From positions 1 to 27,921 of IMG/VR virus record IMGVR_UViG_3300027578_000029: 27,921 nucleotides of DNA; one strand, given 5' to 3'. The number at the start of each line of letters is the position of its first letter. Position 1 is the stretch's first letter. A program made the translations under genes and the position numbers. Under the pieces are notes generated by a model that saw only the letters and a program-made list of their open reading frames with translations, was not told the DNA's origin and did no database searches. This DNA comes from a virus. Shown piece by piece: positions 1 to 8,225 of this stretch.

Positions 1-2189
1 CCTGATGTACCGCTTGTTGCGCCGCTTGTGCCAGCAGTTCCGTTAGAGCCGCTTGCCCCGCTTGTACCGCTCACACCGCTTGTGCCGCTCACACCAGTTG
101 TTCCGCTGGATGCACCGCTTGTGCCGCTAGTTCCATTTGAACCGCTTGCACCACTTGTACCGCTTGTTCCAGTTGTACCGCTTACGCCACTTGTGCCGCT
201 CGCACCAGTTGTACCACTAGATGCACCGCTAGTTCCACTAGTGCCATTAACACCACTTACACCACTAGTACCACTTGTTCCAGTTGTTCCGCTAGAATTT
301 CCACTTGTGCCAGAAGTTCCATTTGAACCGCTTGCGCCACTTGTTCCACTTGTTCCAGTTGTACCGCTTACGCCACTTGTGCCGCTCGCACCAGTTGTAC
401 CGCTAGATGCGCCGCTTGTACCACTAGATCCATTTGAACCACTTGCACCACTTGTACGACTTGTACCGCTTGTACCATCAGTGGCTCCATTAACTCCACT
501 AGTACCATTTGTGCCGCTTGTTCCACTGGTGCGGCTTGTACCTGATGTGCCGTCAGAAATGCCACTTGTTCCGCTAACACCATTTGTACCACTTGAACCA
601 CTAGTGCGGCTTATGCCTGATGTACCGCTTGTTGCGCCGCTTGTACCAGCAGTTCCGTTAGAGCCGCTTGCCCCGCTTGTACCGCTCACACCGCTTGTGC
701 CGCTCACACCAGTTGTTCCGCTAGATGCGCCGCTTGTGCCGCTAGTTCCATTTGAACCGCTTGCACCACTTGTACCGCTTGTTCCAGTTGTACCACTAAT
801 TGCGTTTGTACCGCTTGTACCATTAGAGCCGCTTGCGCCACTTGTGCCACTTGTTCCAGTTGTACCGCTGATGCCATTTGTGCCGCTTGTACCATTAGAG
901 CCACTTGCACCGCTTGTGCCACTTAAACCGCTAGTACCGCTCGCACCAGTTGTTCCGCTAGATGCTCCGCTTGTACCGCTAGTGCCATTAGCGCCGCTTA
1001 CACCGCTAGTGCCACTTGTGCCGGTTGTACCGCTAGAATTTCCACTTGTACCGCTTGTGCCATTAGAACCACTAGCGCCACTTGTTCCACTAGTTCCACC
1101 AGTACCACTAGTACCACTAACTGCATTAGTGCCATTTGTACCATTAGAACCACTTCCTCCACTTGTGCCACTTGTTCCAGTTGTGCCGCTTACGCCACTT
1201 GTGCCGCTCGCACCAGTTGTGCCGCTAGATGCGCCGCTTGTGCCGCTAGTTCCATTTGAACCGCTTGCACCACTTGTACCGCTTGTTCCAGTTGTTCCGC
1301 TAGAATTTCCACTTGTGCCAGAAGTTCCATTTGAACCGCTTGCGCCACTTGTTCCACTTGTACCAACTGTACCAGCTGTTCCACTAATTGCACTTGTACC
1401 GCTTGTACCATTAGAGCCGCTTGCGCCACTTGTGCCACTTGTTCCGGTTGTACCACTAATTGCATTTGTACCGCTTGTACCATTAGAACCACTAGCGCCA
1501 CTTGTACCGCTTGTTCCGGTTGTGCCACTAGAAGCTCCACTAGTACCGCTTGTTCCATTAGAGCCACTTATTCCACTTGTGGAACTAGCTCCGCTTGTAC
1601 CGCTTGCGCCTCCAGTTCCGCTTGTTCCATTGGAGCCACTTATTCCACTAGTACCACTTGCACCAGTTGTTCCGCTAGAATTGCCACTTGTACCACTTGT
1701 ACCATTAATTCCACTTATACCACTAGTTCCACTTGTGCCAGTTGTACCAGCTGTTCCACCTGTACCATTAGAGCCACTTACACCACTAGTACCACTTGTT
1801 CCAGTTGTACCGCTAATTCCATTTGTACCACTTGTACCATTAGAACCACTTGCGCCGCTTGTACCACTTGTTCCTGTTGTGCCACTAATTGCATTTGTAC
1901 CGCTTGTGCCATTAGAGCCGCTTGCACCACTTGTACCGCTTGTACCGCTTGTGCCATTTATACCGCTTACAGCACTTGTTCCACTTGTACCGTTAGAGCC
2001 GCTTGTGCCACTTGTACCGCTTGTACCACTTATACCGCTAACTGCATTTGTACCACTTGTGCCATTAGAGCCACTTGTACCGCTTGTACCATTCGTCCCA
2101 CTCGTTCCAGAAGTTCCATTTGTCCCAGAAGACCCGCTTAATCCAGAAGTACCACTTGTTCCACTAATTCCAGAAGTACCATTCAAACC
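1..2189 (-). repeat. Gly-X-Y collagen-like coding repeat with segmental duplications
   Basis: About 730 codons of nine-base units encoding mostly Gly-Thr-Ser-type triplets on the minus strand. There are larger duplications inside it: bases 1-179 match 616-794 with three mismatches, an in-frame offset of 615. A segment near 285-350 recurs near 1293-1358, offset 1008. About eleven four-residue breaks of the form GASS, GNSS or similar are always followed by GTTG. Several other units have Ala or Arg in place of Gly (for example GTNAIS and GTSRTS). Confidence 0.9.
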
Positions 2190-3368
2190 GCTTAAAGCAA
2201 CGATATTCCAAGTGGTTCCATCGCTAGCTAAAGTAACAGAAGTATATTGTGGTAAATAATAATTATTTAATCCATCAATCTGACCAAGAGAAGTTCCATC
2301 AATTATAACTTGTCCACTGCCTTTGTTTTTAATTACAAATTGTCTACCAGCATTAGAAGAAGCAGCGATAAGAGTAACTGTTGACGAAGATGAAGAATTT
2401 ATAACAACAACATCATCGTCAGTTGTAATTTGATAATTTGTTGTTTCTATTGAAACGTTTCTTACGATAGCTTCTGCGGATAATGTTGCCCCAACATTAA
2501 AAGAACCAGAAACGTAATGCTGACCAGTTCCGTTTAATTCAAGAAGGTCAGTATTGTGCCAAACTCCAGATCCAGTATGATAAGCGAGAATTGAATTATC
2601 AGTTGGTGCAATTATCTTAACGTCATGAAGCTCTTCTAGCTCATAACCGTTTTGAACTCTTACATAGAGTTGGCCATTTCCATTGTTAGCTTTTTCAACA
2701 ACACCAATGAACACCATATGATATGGCGCTTGCGGTTTTGTTACAGTTAGTGAACCAGGTGTTGTTCCTAGCCAAAGAATATCGCCATCATTATAAGCTG
2801 CAAGACTTAATCCGTCTACAACGCCAACGCTTTTTACATAACCAAGTTGTCCAGCAGCGATATTTTCAATTACAACACCAAGAGTTTTTGACGAAGTTGC
2901 GTCAGAAAGATTTGAAGCTAATTTTACTGTGGCCTTATCGCCTTGCGCACCAAACAAGTAAACAACTTCGCCTTTAGAAATTACTCCCGTTTCAGCATTT
3001 CTGACATAAGCTACTAAATCTTGCCCTAAATTAGTTGTGGCTCCCCCAAGTAAACCTAATTCTAAAGAAGCTTGATCATCATTCCATAAAAGCTGGGCGG
3101 GATTAGAAACAAGCCCTAATCCAGTATTAAAAGTTATTGAATTAAAAACTCCACTGTTTCCCGTAACAATTCCAGTAAAAGCGCCAGTAATATTATTAGC
3201 GTTTAAATAATACGAGCCATCAAAACCGTCTAATTTATCAGAATCGGCTGCTTTGCCAGTTGTACTTAAGTACAAGCCACTTAAATTAAGATCATTTATA
3301 ACCCCAGTAGCATCAACTACTTGGAAGTTAATCTGAGAAGTGCCTGTGCCTAAATAGTACTTGCCCAT
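1..3368 (-). CDS. Collagen-like tail fibre protein, partial (3' end off the left edge)
   Basis: The frame is open from ATG 3366-3368 to the left edge, giving at least 1122 codons with no stop. It opens with MGKYYLGTGTSQINFQ. Residues 1 to about 393 are a non-repetitive structural region that ends in a fibre-type segment (SVTLASDGTTWNIV). From Gly394 onward nearly everything is Gly-X-Y triplets of the kinds GTS, GTN, GTT, GAS and GSN. I saw no proline in the repeat. It is the last late gene in the window, 33 bases after the 517-residue fibre gene, and AAAAGGA lies just before the ATG. By family knowledge, Gly-X-Y domains in phage fibres make trimeric shafts. A receptor-binding tip would lie beyond the edge, but this is inferred. 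The long opposite-strand proline-rich frame is only a shadow of these repeats. Confidence 0.85.
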   Translation of the reverse strand, partial: MGKYYLGTGTSQINFQVVDATGVINDLNLSGLYLSTTGKAADSDKLDGFDGSYYLNANNITGAFTGIVTGNSGVFNSITFNTGLGLVSNPAQLLWNDDQASLELGLLGGATTNLGQDLVAYVRNAETGVISKGEVVYLFGAQGDKATVKLASNLSDATSSKTLGVVIENIAAGQLGYVKSVGVVDGLSLAAYNDGDILWLGTTPGSLTVTKPQAPYHMVFIGVVEKANNGNGQLYVRVQNGYELEELHDVKIIAPTDNSILAYHTGSGVWHNTDLLELNGTGQHYVSGSFNVGATLSAEAIVRNVSIETTNYQITTDDDVVVINSSSSSTVTLIAASSNAGRQFVIKNKGSGQVIIDGTSLGQIDGLNNYYLPQYTSVTLASDGTTWNIVALSGLNGTSGISGTSGTSGLSGSSGTNGTSGTSGTNGTSGTSGSNGTSGTNAVSGISGTSGTSGTSGSNGTSGTSAVSGINGTSGTSGTSGASGSNGTSGTNAISGTTGTSGTSGASGSNGTSGTNGISGTTGTSGTSGVSGSNGTGGTAGTTGTSGTSGISGINGTSGTSGNSSGTTGASGTSGISGSNGTSGTGGASGTSGASSTSGISGSNGTSGTSGASSGTTGTSGTSGASGSNGTSGTNAISGTTGTSGTSGASGSNGTSGTSAISGTAGTVGTSGTSGASGSNGTSGTSGNSSGTTGTSGTSGASGSNGTSGTSGASSGTTGASGTSGVSGTTGTSGTSGGSGSNGTNGTNAVSGTSGTGGTSGTSGASGSNGTSGTSGNSSGTTGTSGTSGVSGANGTSGTSGASSGTTGASGTSGLSGTSGASGSNGTSGTNGISGTTGTSGTSGASGSNGTSGTNAISGTTGTSGTSGASGSNGTSGTSGASSGTTGVSGTSGVSGTSGASGSNGTAGTSGATSGTSGISRTSGSSGTNGVSGTSGISDGTSGTSRTSGTSGTNGTSGVNGATDGTSGTSRTSGASGSNGSSGTSGASSGTTGASGTSGVSGTTGTSGTSGASGSNGTSGTSGNSSGTTGTSGTSGVSGVNGTSGTSGASSGTTGASGTSGVSGTTGTSGTSGASGSNGTSGTSGASSGTTGVSGTSGVSGTSGASGSNGTAGTSGATSGTS

Positions 3369-3401
3369 ATTCCTTTTATGTTAATTTTAATTTGCTAAAT
3401 A

Positions 3402-4955
3402 TTAAGAAACAACTGAGCTTATTACACTCGCTGTCCACTTAATATTCGCTGCATTTTCTCCTTTAACCTGCAATTTTAACGAATCATTGGTGTTGTCTCC
3501 ATCAACAAAAACTTCCCAAACACCATTTGAATCGTCGCCTAATTTTATAACGTGAGCCGCGCCAACTAAAGCAGTGTTTCCTGCTTTATTAGCGACGAGA
3601 CAGTTATAAGACCAAGAAGCCGCTTTCGCATTAGCTGAATCAAAAGCTGTAATATTTCCTTTAAATGCAACAGCACTGTTGCTGGCCAAAGTTATTCTAC
3701 CATTTGTTCCGTTTAAGAACATCTCGGTTGTTGTAGAATTTGAAGTATTGCAATAGACCACAAAATGATCAGACTTTGCTTGAGCGGCTCCAGAAACCGT
3801 AATTCCACCAACTACAATATCATTTGATGTTGACGCTCCATTTGTCGTGGTCGCATCCAAAGTTAATTCCGATGTAACTGGTATGTTATAATAAGTTGAA
3901 CCATCGTTGGTGAATGTCCAACGATCTGTCCCCTCATTCCAAATCAATAATGTGTTGGTTTGAGTTCCACGCTCAACTTCAATACCTGCGTTTTCACTTG
4001 GAGCAGATCCAGTAAAATCTCCATTGAGGAGAACAATGCTATCTCCGACAGAAACAATGTTGCTTTCAATTGTTGTTGTTGTACCTTGAACTGTAAGATT
4101 ACCTGTAATTACCAATCCACCATCAAGTCTTAAAACATTTGCGTCTGATTTATAGAGAGAAACTTTTCCAGTATCATTTGGACCAAACACAAGACCATCA
4201 GAACCAGTAACTGCATTTACTAAAACAACCGGACCAGCATTTATAGTAACTGTATCAGAAGAATCACTACCTAAAGTAACATCACCACTTACAATAAGAT
4301 CTTTTCCGATTATGATTCCATTTGTTGTTCCGCTTCCGCTATTTGTTACGCTTTGTAGATCTCTCTCAAGAGCTTGATTAATGAGAGGTCTCAGCATTCC
4401 AGAGAGATTGTGAACAGCAGCTTCACTAGGAGCAGTAGTTGTTACTCCGCTTTGAATTTGATCGCGAACAATAACAGCTGTTGTACCAGTTGCACTTAAA
4501 ACGTGGCCAAAAGTATCATAGGTAAAACTAATTCCAGTAATTGCAGATCCAGCAGCAGCATTAACGGAAAGATCAGCTACGCTAGAAGTATCTGTATGAG
4601 ATAAAACAATCGCATCACTTGAAACAGAAAGATCTAATCCTTCTCCACCAGAAATTGTGACGCTATCTACGAAAGAAAGTCCACTAACTCTGCCTGTTAA
4701 ATTGATAGCTGCAATATCAGTCCCAGTTGATAAAGCTGACAACTGATAAAGGCCACCGGCATTTGTATACAAATACCCTGATAATCCAGTACCAAAATCA
4801 AAAACGGCTTTATTGCTTGGAGTAGTACCTGTTGTATTACCAGTTACGCTCTGTTCTATAAAGTGCTGCTTTACGTCAGCTGCTACTGTTGAAGCGTCAC
4901 CAGTTCTGAAATCGATCTGGTTACCGTTGGTTACTCCTGTATAATATATTGCCAT
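3402..4955 (-). CDS. Tail fibre-like structural protein, 517 aa
   Basis: A Thr/Ser/Gly/Val-rich beta-type sequence typical of phage fibres, with no catalytic motif seen. The N-terminus (MAIYYTGVTNGNQIDFRTGDA) resembles that of the collagen-like fibre downstream. The middle has repeated short strands such as GDVTLGS and GNLTVQGTTT, followed by SVGDSIVLLNGDF and GIEVERG. This is a pattern I know from fibre proteins that carry reference-coordinate-like beta repeats. The last 100 residues or so (from FKGNITAFD to IKWTASV) resemble the C-terminus of the 228-residue protein just upstream. A GTGTAAAT box lies 23 bases before the ATG, and GGGAGA lies about 10 bases before it. The role as fibre or adhesin is inferred from composition and position. 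Confidence 0.75.
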   Translation of the reverse strand: MAIYYTGVTNGNQIDFRTGDASTVAADVKQHFIEQSVTGNTTGTTPSNKAVFDFGTGLSGYLYTNAGGLYQLSALSTGTDIAAINLTGRVSGLSFVDSVTISGGEGLDLSVSSDAIVLSHTDTSSVADLSVNAAAGSAITGISFTYDTFGHVLSATGTTAVIVRDQIQSGVTTTAPSEAAVHNLSGMLRPLINQALERDLQSVTNSGSGTTNGIIIGKDLIVSGDVTLGSDSSDTVTINAGPVVLVNAVTGSDGLVFGPNDTGKVSLYKSDANVLRLDGGLVITGNLTVQGTTTTIESNIVSVGDSIVLLNGDFTGSAPSENAGIEVERGTQTNTLLIWNEGTDRWTFTNDGSTYYNIPVTSELTLDATTTNGASTSNDIVVGGITVSGAAQAKSDHFVVYCNTSNSTTTEMFLNGTNGRITLASNSAVAFKGNITAFDSANAKAASWSYNCLVANKAGNTALVGAAHVIKLGDDSNGVWEVFVDGDNTNDSLKLQVKGENAANIKWTASVISSVVS

Positions 4956-4978
4956 TTTTAAATTCTCCCGTTATAATA

Positions 4979-4986
4979 ATTTACAC
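4979..4986 (-). promoter_or_regulatory. GTGTAAAT box, candidate phage late promoter
   Basis: Reads GTGTAAAT on the minus strand, 23 bases before the 517-residue fibre gene, and is preceded by AAAATAGAAAATC. The same octamer occurs at 6045-6052 and 6984-6991 in equivalent positions. Promoter function is inferred. Confidence 0.4.
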
Positions 4987-4992
4987 GATTTT

Positions 4993-5679
4993 CTATTTTA
5001 CCTCTACTAAATTTAGATAGCCAACCCAATGAATTGTTGTTGCGGCTTTTCCTACGACATCTACCTGTAGATATCCATATGAAGTGTTTGCTGAAACTGA
5101 AACGCCTCCAGTGCCTATTTCGTCTACAATATTTAAAACAGTGCATTTACCAACGATTTGCGTAAAACCTGCACTAGCGCCTTTTTTAATTGCACCATCA
5201 ATATTAAATATTGCTGTATTATTTGAAGTATCTTTTGCTATCACCCTTAACTTAAAGTACCAAGAAGTATTGTCTGGTAATGAAAGTTTTTTTGATGTAT
5301 TTGTAAACTGCAATTCGTATGTTGAAGCATCTGTAGTTTCTCTTTTTAAGATATACTCTGAAAATTGAGCGTCACCATTCGTTGAAAAATTTCCATCAGA
5401 AATTACTCTTAATCCAGTTAAATAATTATTGTATCCAGTTCCTTGTAAAACTGTTCCACTTACATGTACATTTTTTTCGAAATAAACATCGTTACTCGGA
5501 TCAAAATTATTTTCAATAAGTCCACTAATATTAGCATACTGTCCACTTGTTAAGTGATAATATTGTCCACTTGCTCCACCTTGTAAGTCAATAGAAGAAT
5601 TATGAAGCAGGAAATCAGTTTCTACTACTTCTATAACTCCTGTTTGACTGCTAACTTCTACCACTACAATTTCAGACAT
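4993..5679 (-). CDS. Putative virion/tail structural protein, 228 aa
   Basis: The N-terminal third contains the fibre-type segment GGASGQYYHLTSGQYANISG (about residues 34-53), common in phage tail appendage proteins. Short beta repeats follow (NVHVSGTVLQG, RVISDGNFSTNGDAQF). The C-terminal half (from about residue 135, SLPDNTSWYFKLRVIAKDTS, to TTIHWVGYLNLV) resembles the C-terminus of the 517-residue fibre protein, suggesting a shared terminal domain. The start lies 4 bases after the stop of the preceding 112-residue gene, so the two are probably translated together. No enzyme motif is visible. The exact place in the virion is unknown. Confidence 0.7.
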   Translation of the reverse strand: MSEIVVVEVSSQTGVIEVVETDFLLHNSSIDLQGGASGQYYHLTSGQYANISGLIENNFDPSNDVYFEKNVHVSGTVLQGTGYNNYLTGLRVISDGNFSTNGDAQFSEYILKRETTDASTYELQFTNTSKKLSLPDNTSWYFKLRVIAKDTSNNTAIFNIDGAIKKGASAGFTQIVGKCTVLNIVDEIGTGGVSVSANTSYGYLQVDVVGKAATTIHWVGYLNLVEVK

Positions 5680-5683
5680 GGTG

Positions 5684-6022
5684 TTATAGAGTTGTAATGT
5701 TTTCTTCTACTGAGACAGTACCCTTTAAAATTTTTTGTATAACTCCATTTGAATACTGCGCAAAAACGTCATACTTCAACGTACCAACGTGCAAATTAGC
5801 AGTTTGATTCGCCGTTAAAGAAAGTTTGATAATTCCAGAGGCTGGGGTAATTTTAGTTACCGTAAATGAAATAATAGCAGGGAAGTAATAATCTTGTTTT
5901 ATCTCAGCGTCTATAGTCGCATTGGTAACATCAATAGCTGTTCCATTGCCGTCTTTTAACGCCAAACTAACATCAAAAGTGGCGTTCCTTTCTATAGAAA
6001 TATTATAAGTTGCTGCGGACAT
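5684..6022 (-). CDS. Small Ig-like/BppU-N-like virion protein, 112 aa
   Basis: All-beta small protein. It has an N-terminal strand (YNISIERNATFDVSLALKDG), an Ala/Thr-rich middle, then LSLTANQTANLHVGTLKYDV and a C-terminal LKGTVSVEENIT. This layout (ERNATF, then G-x-Y-x-Y-D, then G-x-V-x-V) matches the small Ig-like N-terminal domain of phage baseplate upper proteins and related tail proteins. That is a recalled resemblance, not an alignment. It lies between connector-like and fibre genes and has its own GTGTAAAT box 22 bases upstream. A tail or baseplate accessory role is inferred. Confidence 0.65.
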   Translation of the reverse strand: MSAATYNISIERNATFDVSLALKDGNGTAIDVTNATIDAEIKQDYYFPAIISFTVTKITPASGIIKLSLTANQTANLHVGTLKYDVFAQYSNGVIQKILKGTVSVEENITTL

Positions 6023-6044
6023 AGTTGCGCCTTTTCCCTTTTAA

Positions 6045-6052
6045 ATTTACAC
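6045..6052 (-). promoter_or_regulatory. GTGTAAAT box, candidate phage late promoter
   Basis: Minus-strand GTGTAAAT in the 78-base gap before the 112-residue gene, 22 bases from its ATG, with AAAAGGGAAAAGG between them as a possible ribosome site. One of three identical octamers in this block. Confidence 0.4.
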
Positions 6053-6100
6053 AAAACTATGCCTTAAAGATAAAGTAAAAAAATAATTATTATCTATTTC

Positions 6101-6577
6101 TTATGCGCCTGTTCCAGTAAGAGTTAAAACATCACTAACCATTGTTTTAGCTACAACTTGAGTTGGAGCAGCTTTATAAAAATTATATGCATAAACTAAT
6201 TTATTCATCTCTTCTAAATGATCTTTAGATAAAGCTCTAAATTGTTTGCTAACTTCGTTGCTATTTATAAATGTGACAGAAGAATCTTCGTCTGAAACTG
6301 AAACGATATTTCCTGATGGAGATGTGCTTCCAATTGTTTTTATCGCATTTCTAGACTTCTTTTTATAAAAATGAGAAAGATAGAGATGCTTAAAAATATC
6401 AATTTCTTCTGTACTTAAATCAATTCCAGTGCCGCTATGAGAAGTATAAATTAAATTATTTAATTCTCCTATATTGGCCTGTAGCCAACCAGATATGACG
6501 CTTATATTAGTTTGAGACGTATCCGCATCAAACTCATAAAAGAATATACCACTAGCTATTTGTCCGATGTTAGCCAT
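6101..6577 (-). CDS. Putative head-tail connector/neck protein, 158 aa
   Basis: Not recognised by motif. It begins MANIGQIASGIFFYEFDADT and has a mixed alpha/beta look, with helical stretches IDIFKHLYLSHFYKKKSRNA (about residues 60-80) and KDHLEEMNKLVYAYNFYKAA (about 118-137). Its start overlaps the stop of the upstream 131-residue gene by 8 bases, so the two probably form a translated pair. Its position between major capsid and tail genes is where head-completion or neck proteins usually sit; that is the only basis for the call. Confidence 0.6.
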   Translation of the reverse strand: MANIGQIASGIFFYEFDADTSQTNISVISGWLQANIGELNNLIYTSHSGTGIDLSTEEIDIFKHLYLSHFYKKKSRNAIKTIGSTSPSGNIVSVSDEDSSVTFINSNEVSKQFRALSKDHLEEMNKLVYAYNFYKAAPTQVVAKTMVSDVLTLTGTGA

Positions 6578-6965
6578 TTAAAACTTTCATCATTTTTTCT
6601 TTTTGTTCTTTTGTGAACAGTTCTTTAGTCTGCGGTTGGGGAGAAAAGTAACCTCTAGATTGTACGTTCTGAGTATCAAATTGACGCAAAAGACGGGTTT
6701 TGATAGCCGCCATGCTACCTGATGTATCTACTTTAAGTTTACGGGCAAAATCTTGAAGTTGTAACTGGGTCATAGCGTCGAGATTTTCTTCAAAAATTTT
6801 ACGATTAGCTGTGCCAAAAACATTAACTTCTTTAATACCTAAGATAATTTCTAATTCTTTGACTTTTGATCGATATTCTGGCGAATTTTTATCATTGATA
6901 GTATTAAGCTCTTCTAATAAGCTCGCTTTGCCAACTTCAGTAGATTGTCCAGTTGAGATTTCCAT
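6570..6965 (-). CDS. Small late protein with SAP-like helical segment, 131 aa
   Basis: Helical and charged. Residues 64-97 (AMTQLQLQDFARKLKV, then a Gly, then AAIKTRLLRQF) have the spacing of a SAP or HeH-type helix-extension-helix nucleic-acid-binding motif. The remainder has no recognisable domain, and the last 20 residues are rich in Lys and Glu. It is the first gene after the capsid terminator and is preceded by a GTGTAAAT box 18 bases before ATG. It could be a connector-associated or DNA-packaging accessory protein, but the function is unknown. Confidence 0.6.
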   Translation of the reverse strand: MEISTGQSTEVGKASLLEELNTINDKNSPEYRSKVKELEIILGIKEVNVFGTANRKIFEENLDAMTQLQLQDFARKLKVDTSGSMAAIKTRLLRQFDTQNVQSRGYFSPQPQTKELFTKEQKEKMMKVLNG

Positions 6966-6983
6966 AGTAAATACTATCGTAAC

Positions 6984-6991
6984 ATTTACAC
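6984..6991 (-). promoter_or_regulatory. GTGTAAAT box, candidate late promoter after capsid terminator
   Basis: Minus-strand GTGTAAAT preceded by TATAAAATAGAAAA, just past the strong terminator and 18 bases before the next ATG. A terminator followed at once by further same-strand genes calls for a new promoter here, which makes this the best-supported copy of the motif. Confidence 0.45.
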
Positions 6992-7013
6992 TTTTCTATT
7001 TTATAAATGAAAT

Positions 7014-7041
7014 AAAAAACCCGCCTCTTTCGAGGCGGGTT
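7014..7041 (-). terminator. Rho-independent terminator after major capsid gene
   Basis: Perfect 10-base-pair stem AACCCGCCTC/GAGGCGGGTT with a four-base loop. On the minus strand it runs directly into TTTTTTA. It sits 19 bases beyond the capsid stop codon. Confidence 0.9.
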
Positions 7042-7059
7042 CTTTAGAAGGTTTTAACC

Positions 7060-8205
7060 TTAGACGATCTTGCCTACGAGGGCGCGAACGTCGAGAACTA
7101 CACGGCCTTCCTCAAGGGAGCCGAAGTAACCGATCTTGTTCTGACGGATGCTGTATTGATCATCAGCAACCAGATTGAACTCAGAGTTCGAATCTGGATC
7201 TGTTGCTACGACGCGGAGCAGTGAGTCACGGCTGCGGTCGATACCAACAAGAATTTCTGTTGTAGAACCGTTGAACTGAGCGGAGCCACTTCCAGCAGCT
7301 GTTGTATAGTTTGTTGACGCAGCAGCTGTGTCGAAGATGGTGTTGAACTTCTGACCAATACCGAGTTCATTGAACTCAAGGATATTAACACCGTAGAAGC
7401 TGGGGATACCAGCGCTATTGTAGATAGCTGTGCGCATTTCATCAGTAGCGGCGATACCGTTCTCGCTTCCGTTACCGGCGGTGCCAGCTACGGAGGGAGA
7501 GCCTTTGGTATTAATTGGGTTATAAGCCATAGCACGAATCTGCTCGGTGACCTCTGGGGAAACCAGAAGGTCAGTCAGGCCAGCGCGTGAACCAGAGGCA
7601 GGTGTTCCCTTGGCCCATGATGTGTTGATGCGCTTTGCCAGAGTGAGGAGTTCGTTAAGGTCAGCGAGAAGGAAACGGCCAGCAACGTTAGCGCGCTGAA
7701 CGTGTTTCTTGCTGTTTGTCTCTGCGTTAGCGAGAGCAGTCATGGCCAATGTGGCAGAAGTACGCTCCTGCTTGAGCAGGATTTCCTGTGCCATACGGGT
7801 GAATGTCTTAGCTACAACGTCCATGCGATGCTTTGCAGCATAACGACGGTCGAAGGAGAGGGCGCTGTCCAGTGTGTAGGTGGTCAGCTTCATCTCGGAG
7901 ACTGTGGGGAGAACCTGATTGGTGGGAAGACCACCAGCTACGGACTGTGAGTATACAGTGATGTAGTCCTCGTCAGTTACGTCGTAGTACAGGTCGAGAG
8001 GAATGCTGGGATTATCATCAGCGTTGTATGAGAGGCTGGTGAACAAATTGCTCAGTGTAGGAGCATTGTTAATAACCTCTGCAAGAACGGGTCCGATGAA
8101 CTCAGCGAGTGCGACTTGAGCATCATAAGCAACAGTGCGATTGCGACTAGCCATTGCTTTGATAAGCTCAATCTGTTCTGGGGTGCGCTTTAATGTGATT
8201 TTCAT
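7060..8205 (-). CDS. Major capsid protein (HK97-fold type), 381 aa
   Basis: Called from length, composition and position: after the decoration-like gene, closed by a strong terminator, and in the protease-scaffold-decoration-capsid order. The N-terminus is helical (MKITLKRTPEQIELIKAMAS). The middle has a segment like an HK97 E-loop and spine helix region (SALSFDRRYAAKHRMDVVAK, then a long helix through about residue 165). Ser/Gly-rich loops follow at about 205-250 and 290-315. The end is FGSLEEGRVVLDVRALVGKIV. A ribosome site (AAAGGAAA) lies about 10 bases before the ATG. Its codons are visibly richer in G+C than flanking genes, as expected for a very highly expressed product. No cleavage site was identified. 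Confidence 0.85.
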   Translation of the reverse strand: MKITLKRTPEQIELIKAMASRNRTVAYDAQVALAEFIGPVLAEVINNAPTLSNLFTSLSYNADDNPSIPLDLYYDVTDEDYITVYSQSVAGGLPTNQVLPTVSEMKLTTYTLDSALSFDRRYAAKHRMDVVAKTFTRMAQEILLKQERTSATLAMTALANAETNSKKHVQRANVAGRFLLADLNELLTLAKRINTSWAKGTPASGSRAGLTDLLVSPEVTEQIRAMAYNPINTKGSPSVAGTAGNGSENGIAATDEMRTAIYNSAGIPSFYGVNILEFNELGIGQKFNTIFDTAAASTNYTTAAGSGSAQFNGSTTEILVGIDRSRDSLLRVVATDPDSNSEFNLVADDQYSIRQNKIGYFGSLEEGRVVLDVRALVGKIV

Positions 8206-8225
8206 TTAAGTAGTTTCCTTTCTTA

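Noticed and set aside
368-1567. Minus-strand Gln/Ala/Val-rich ORFs of 72-125 residues
   Set aside because: Shadows of the same repeat in another frame, with no start context.
1-2189. Repeat region considered as a CRISPR or tandem intergenic array
   Set aside because: Unit is a nine-base codon triplet without spacers; it is coding.
28-2259. Plus-strand 743-residue proline-rich ORF
   Set aside because: It is the antisense shadow of the Gly-X-Y repeats; the minus frame is open to the left edge, has a fibre-like N-terminus and fits the transcription direction.
7186-7194. GTTCGAATC, a T-loop-like string
   Set aside because: Lies inside the capsid gene without acceptor or anticodon stems.
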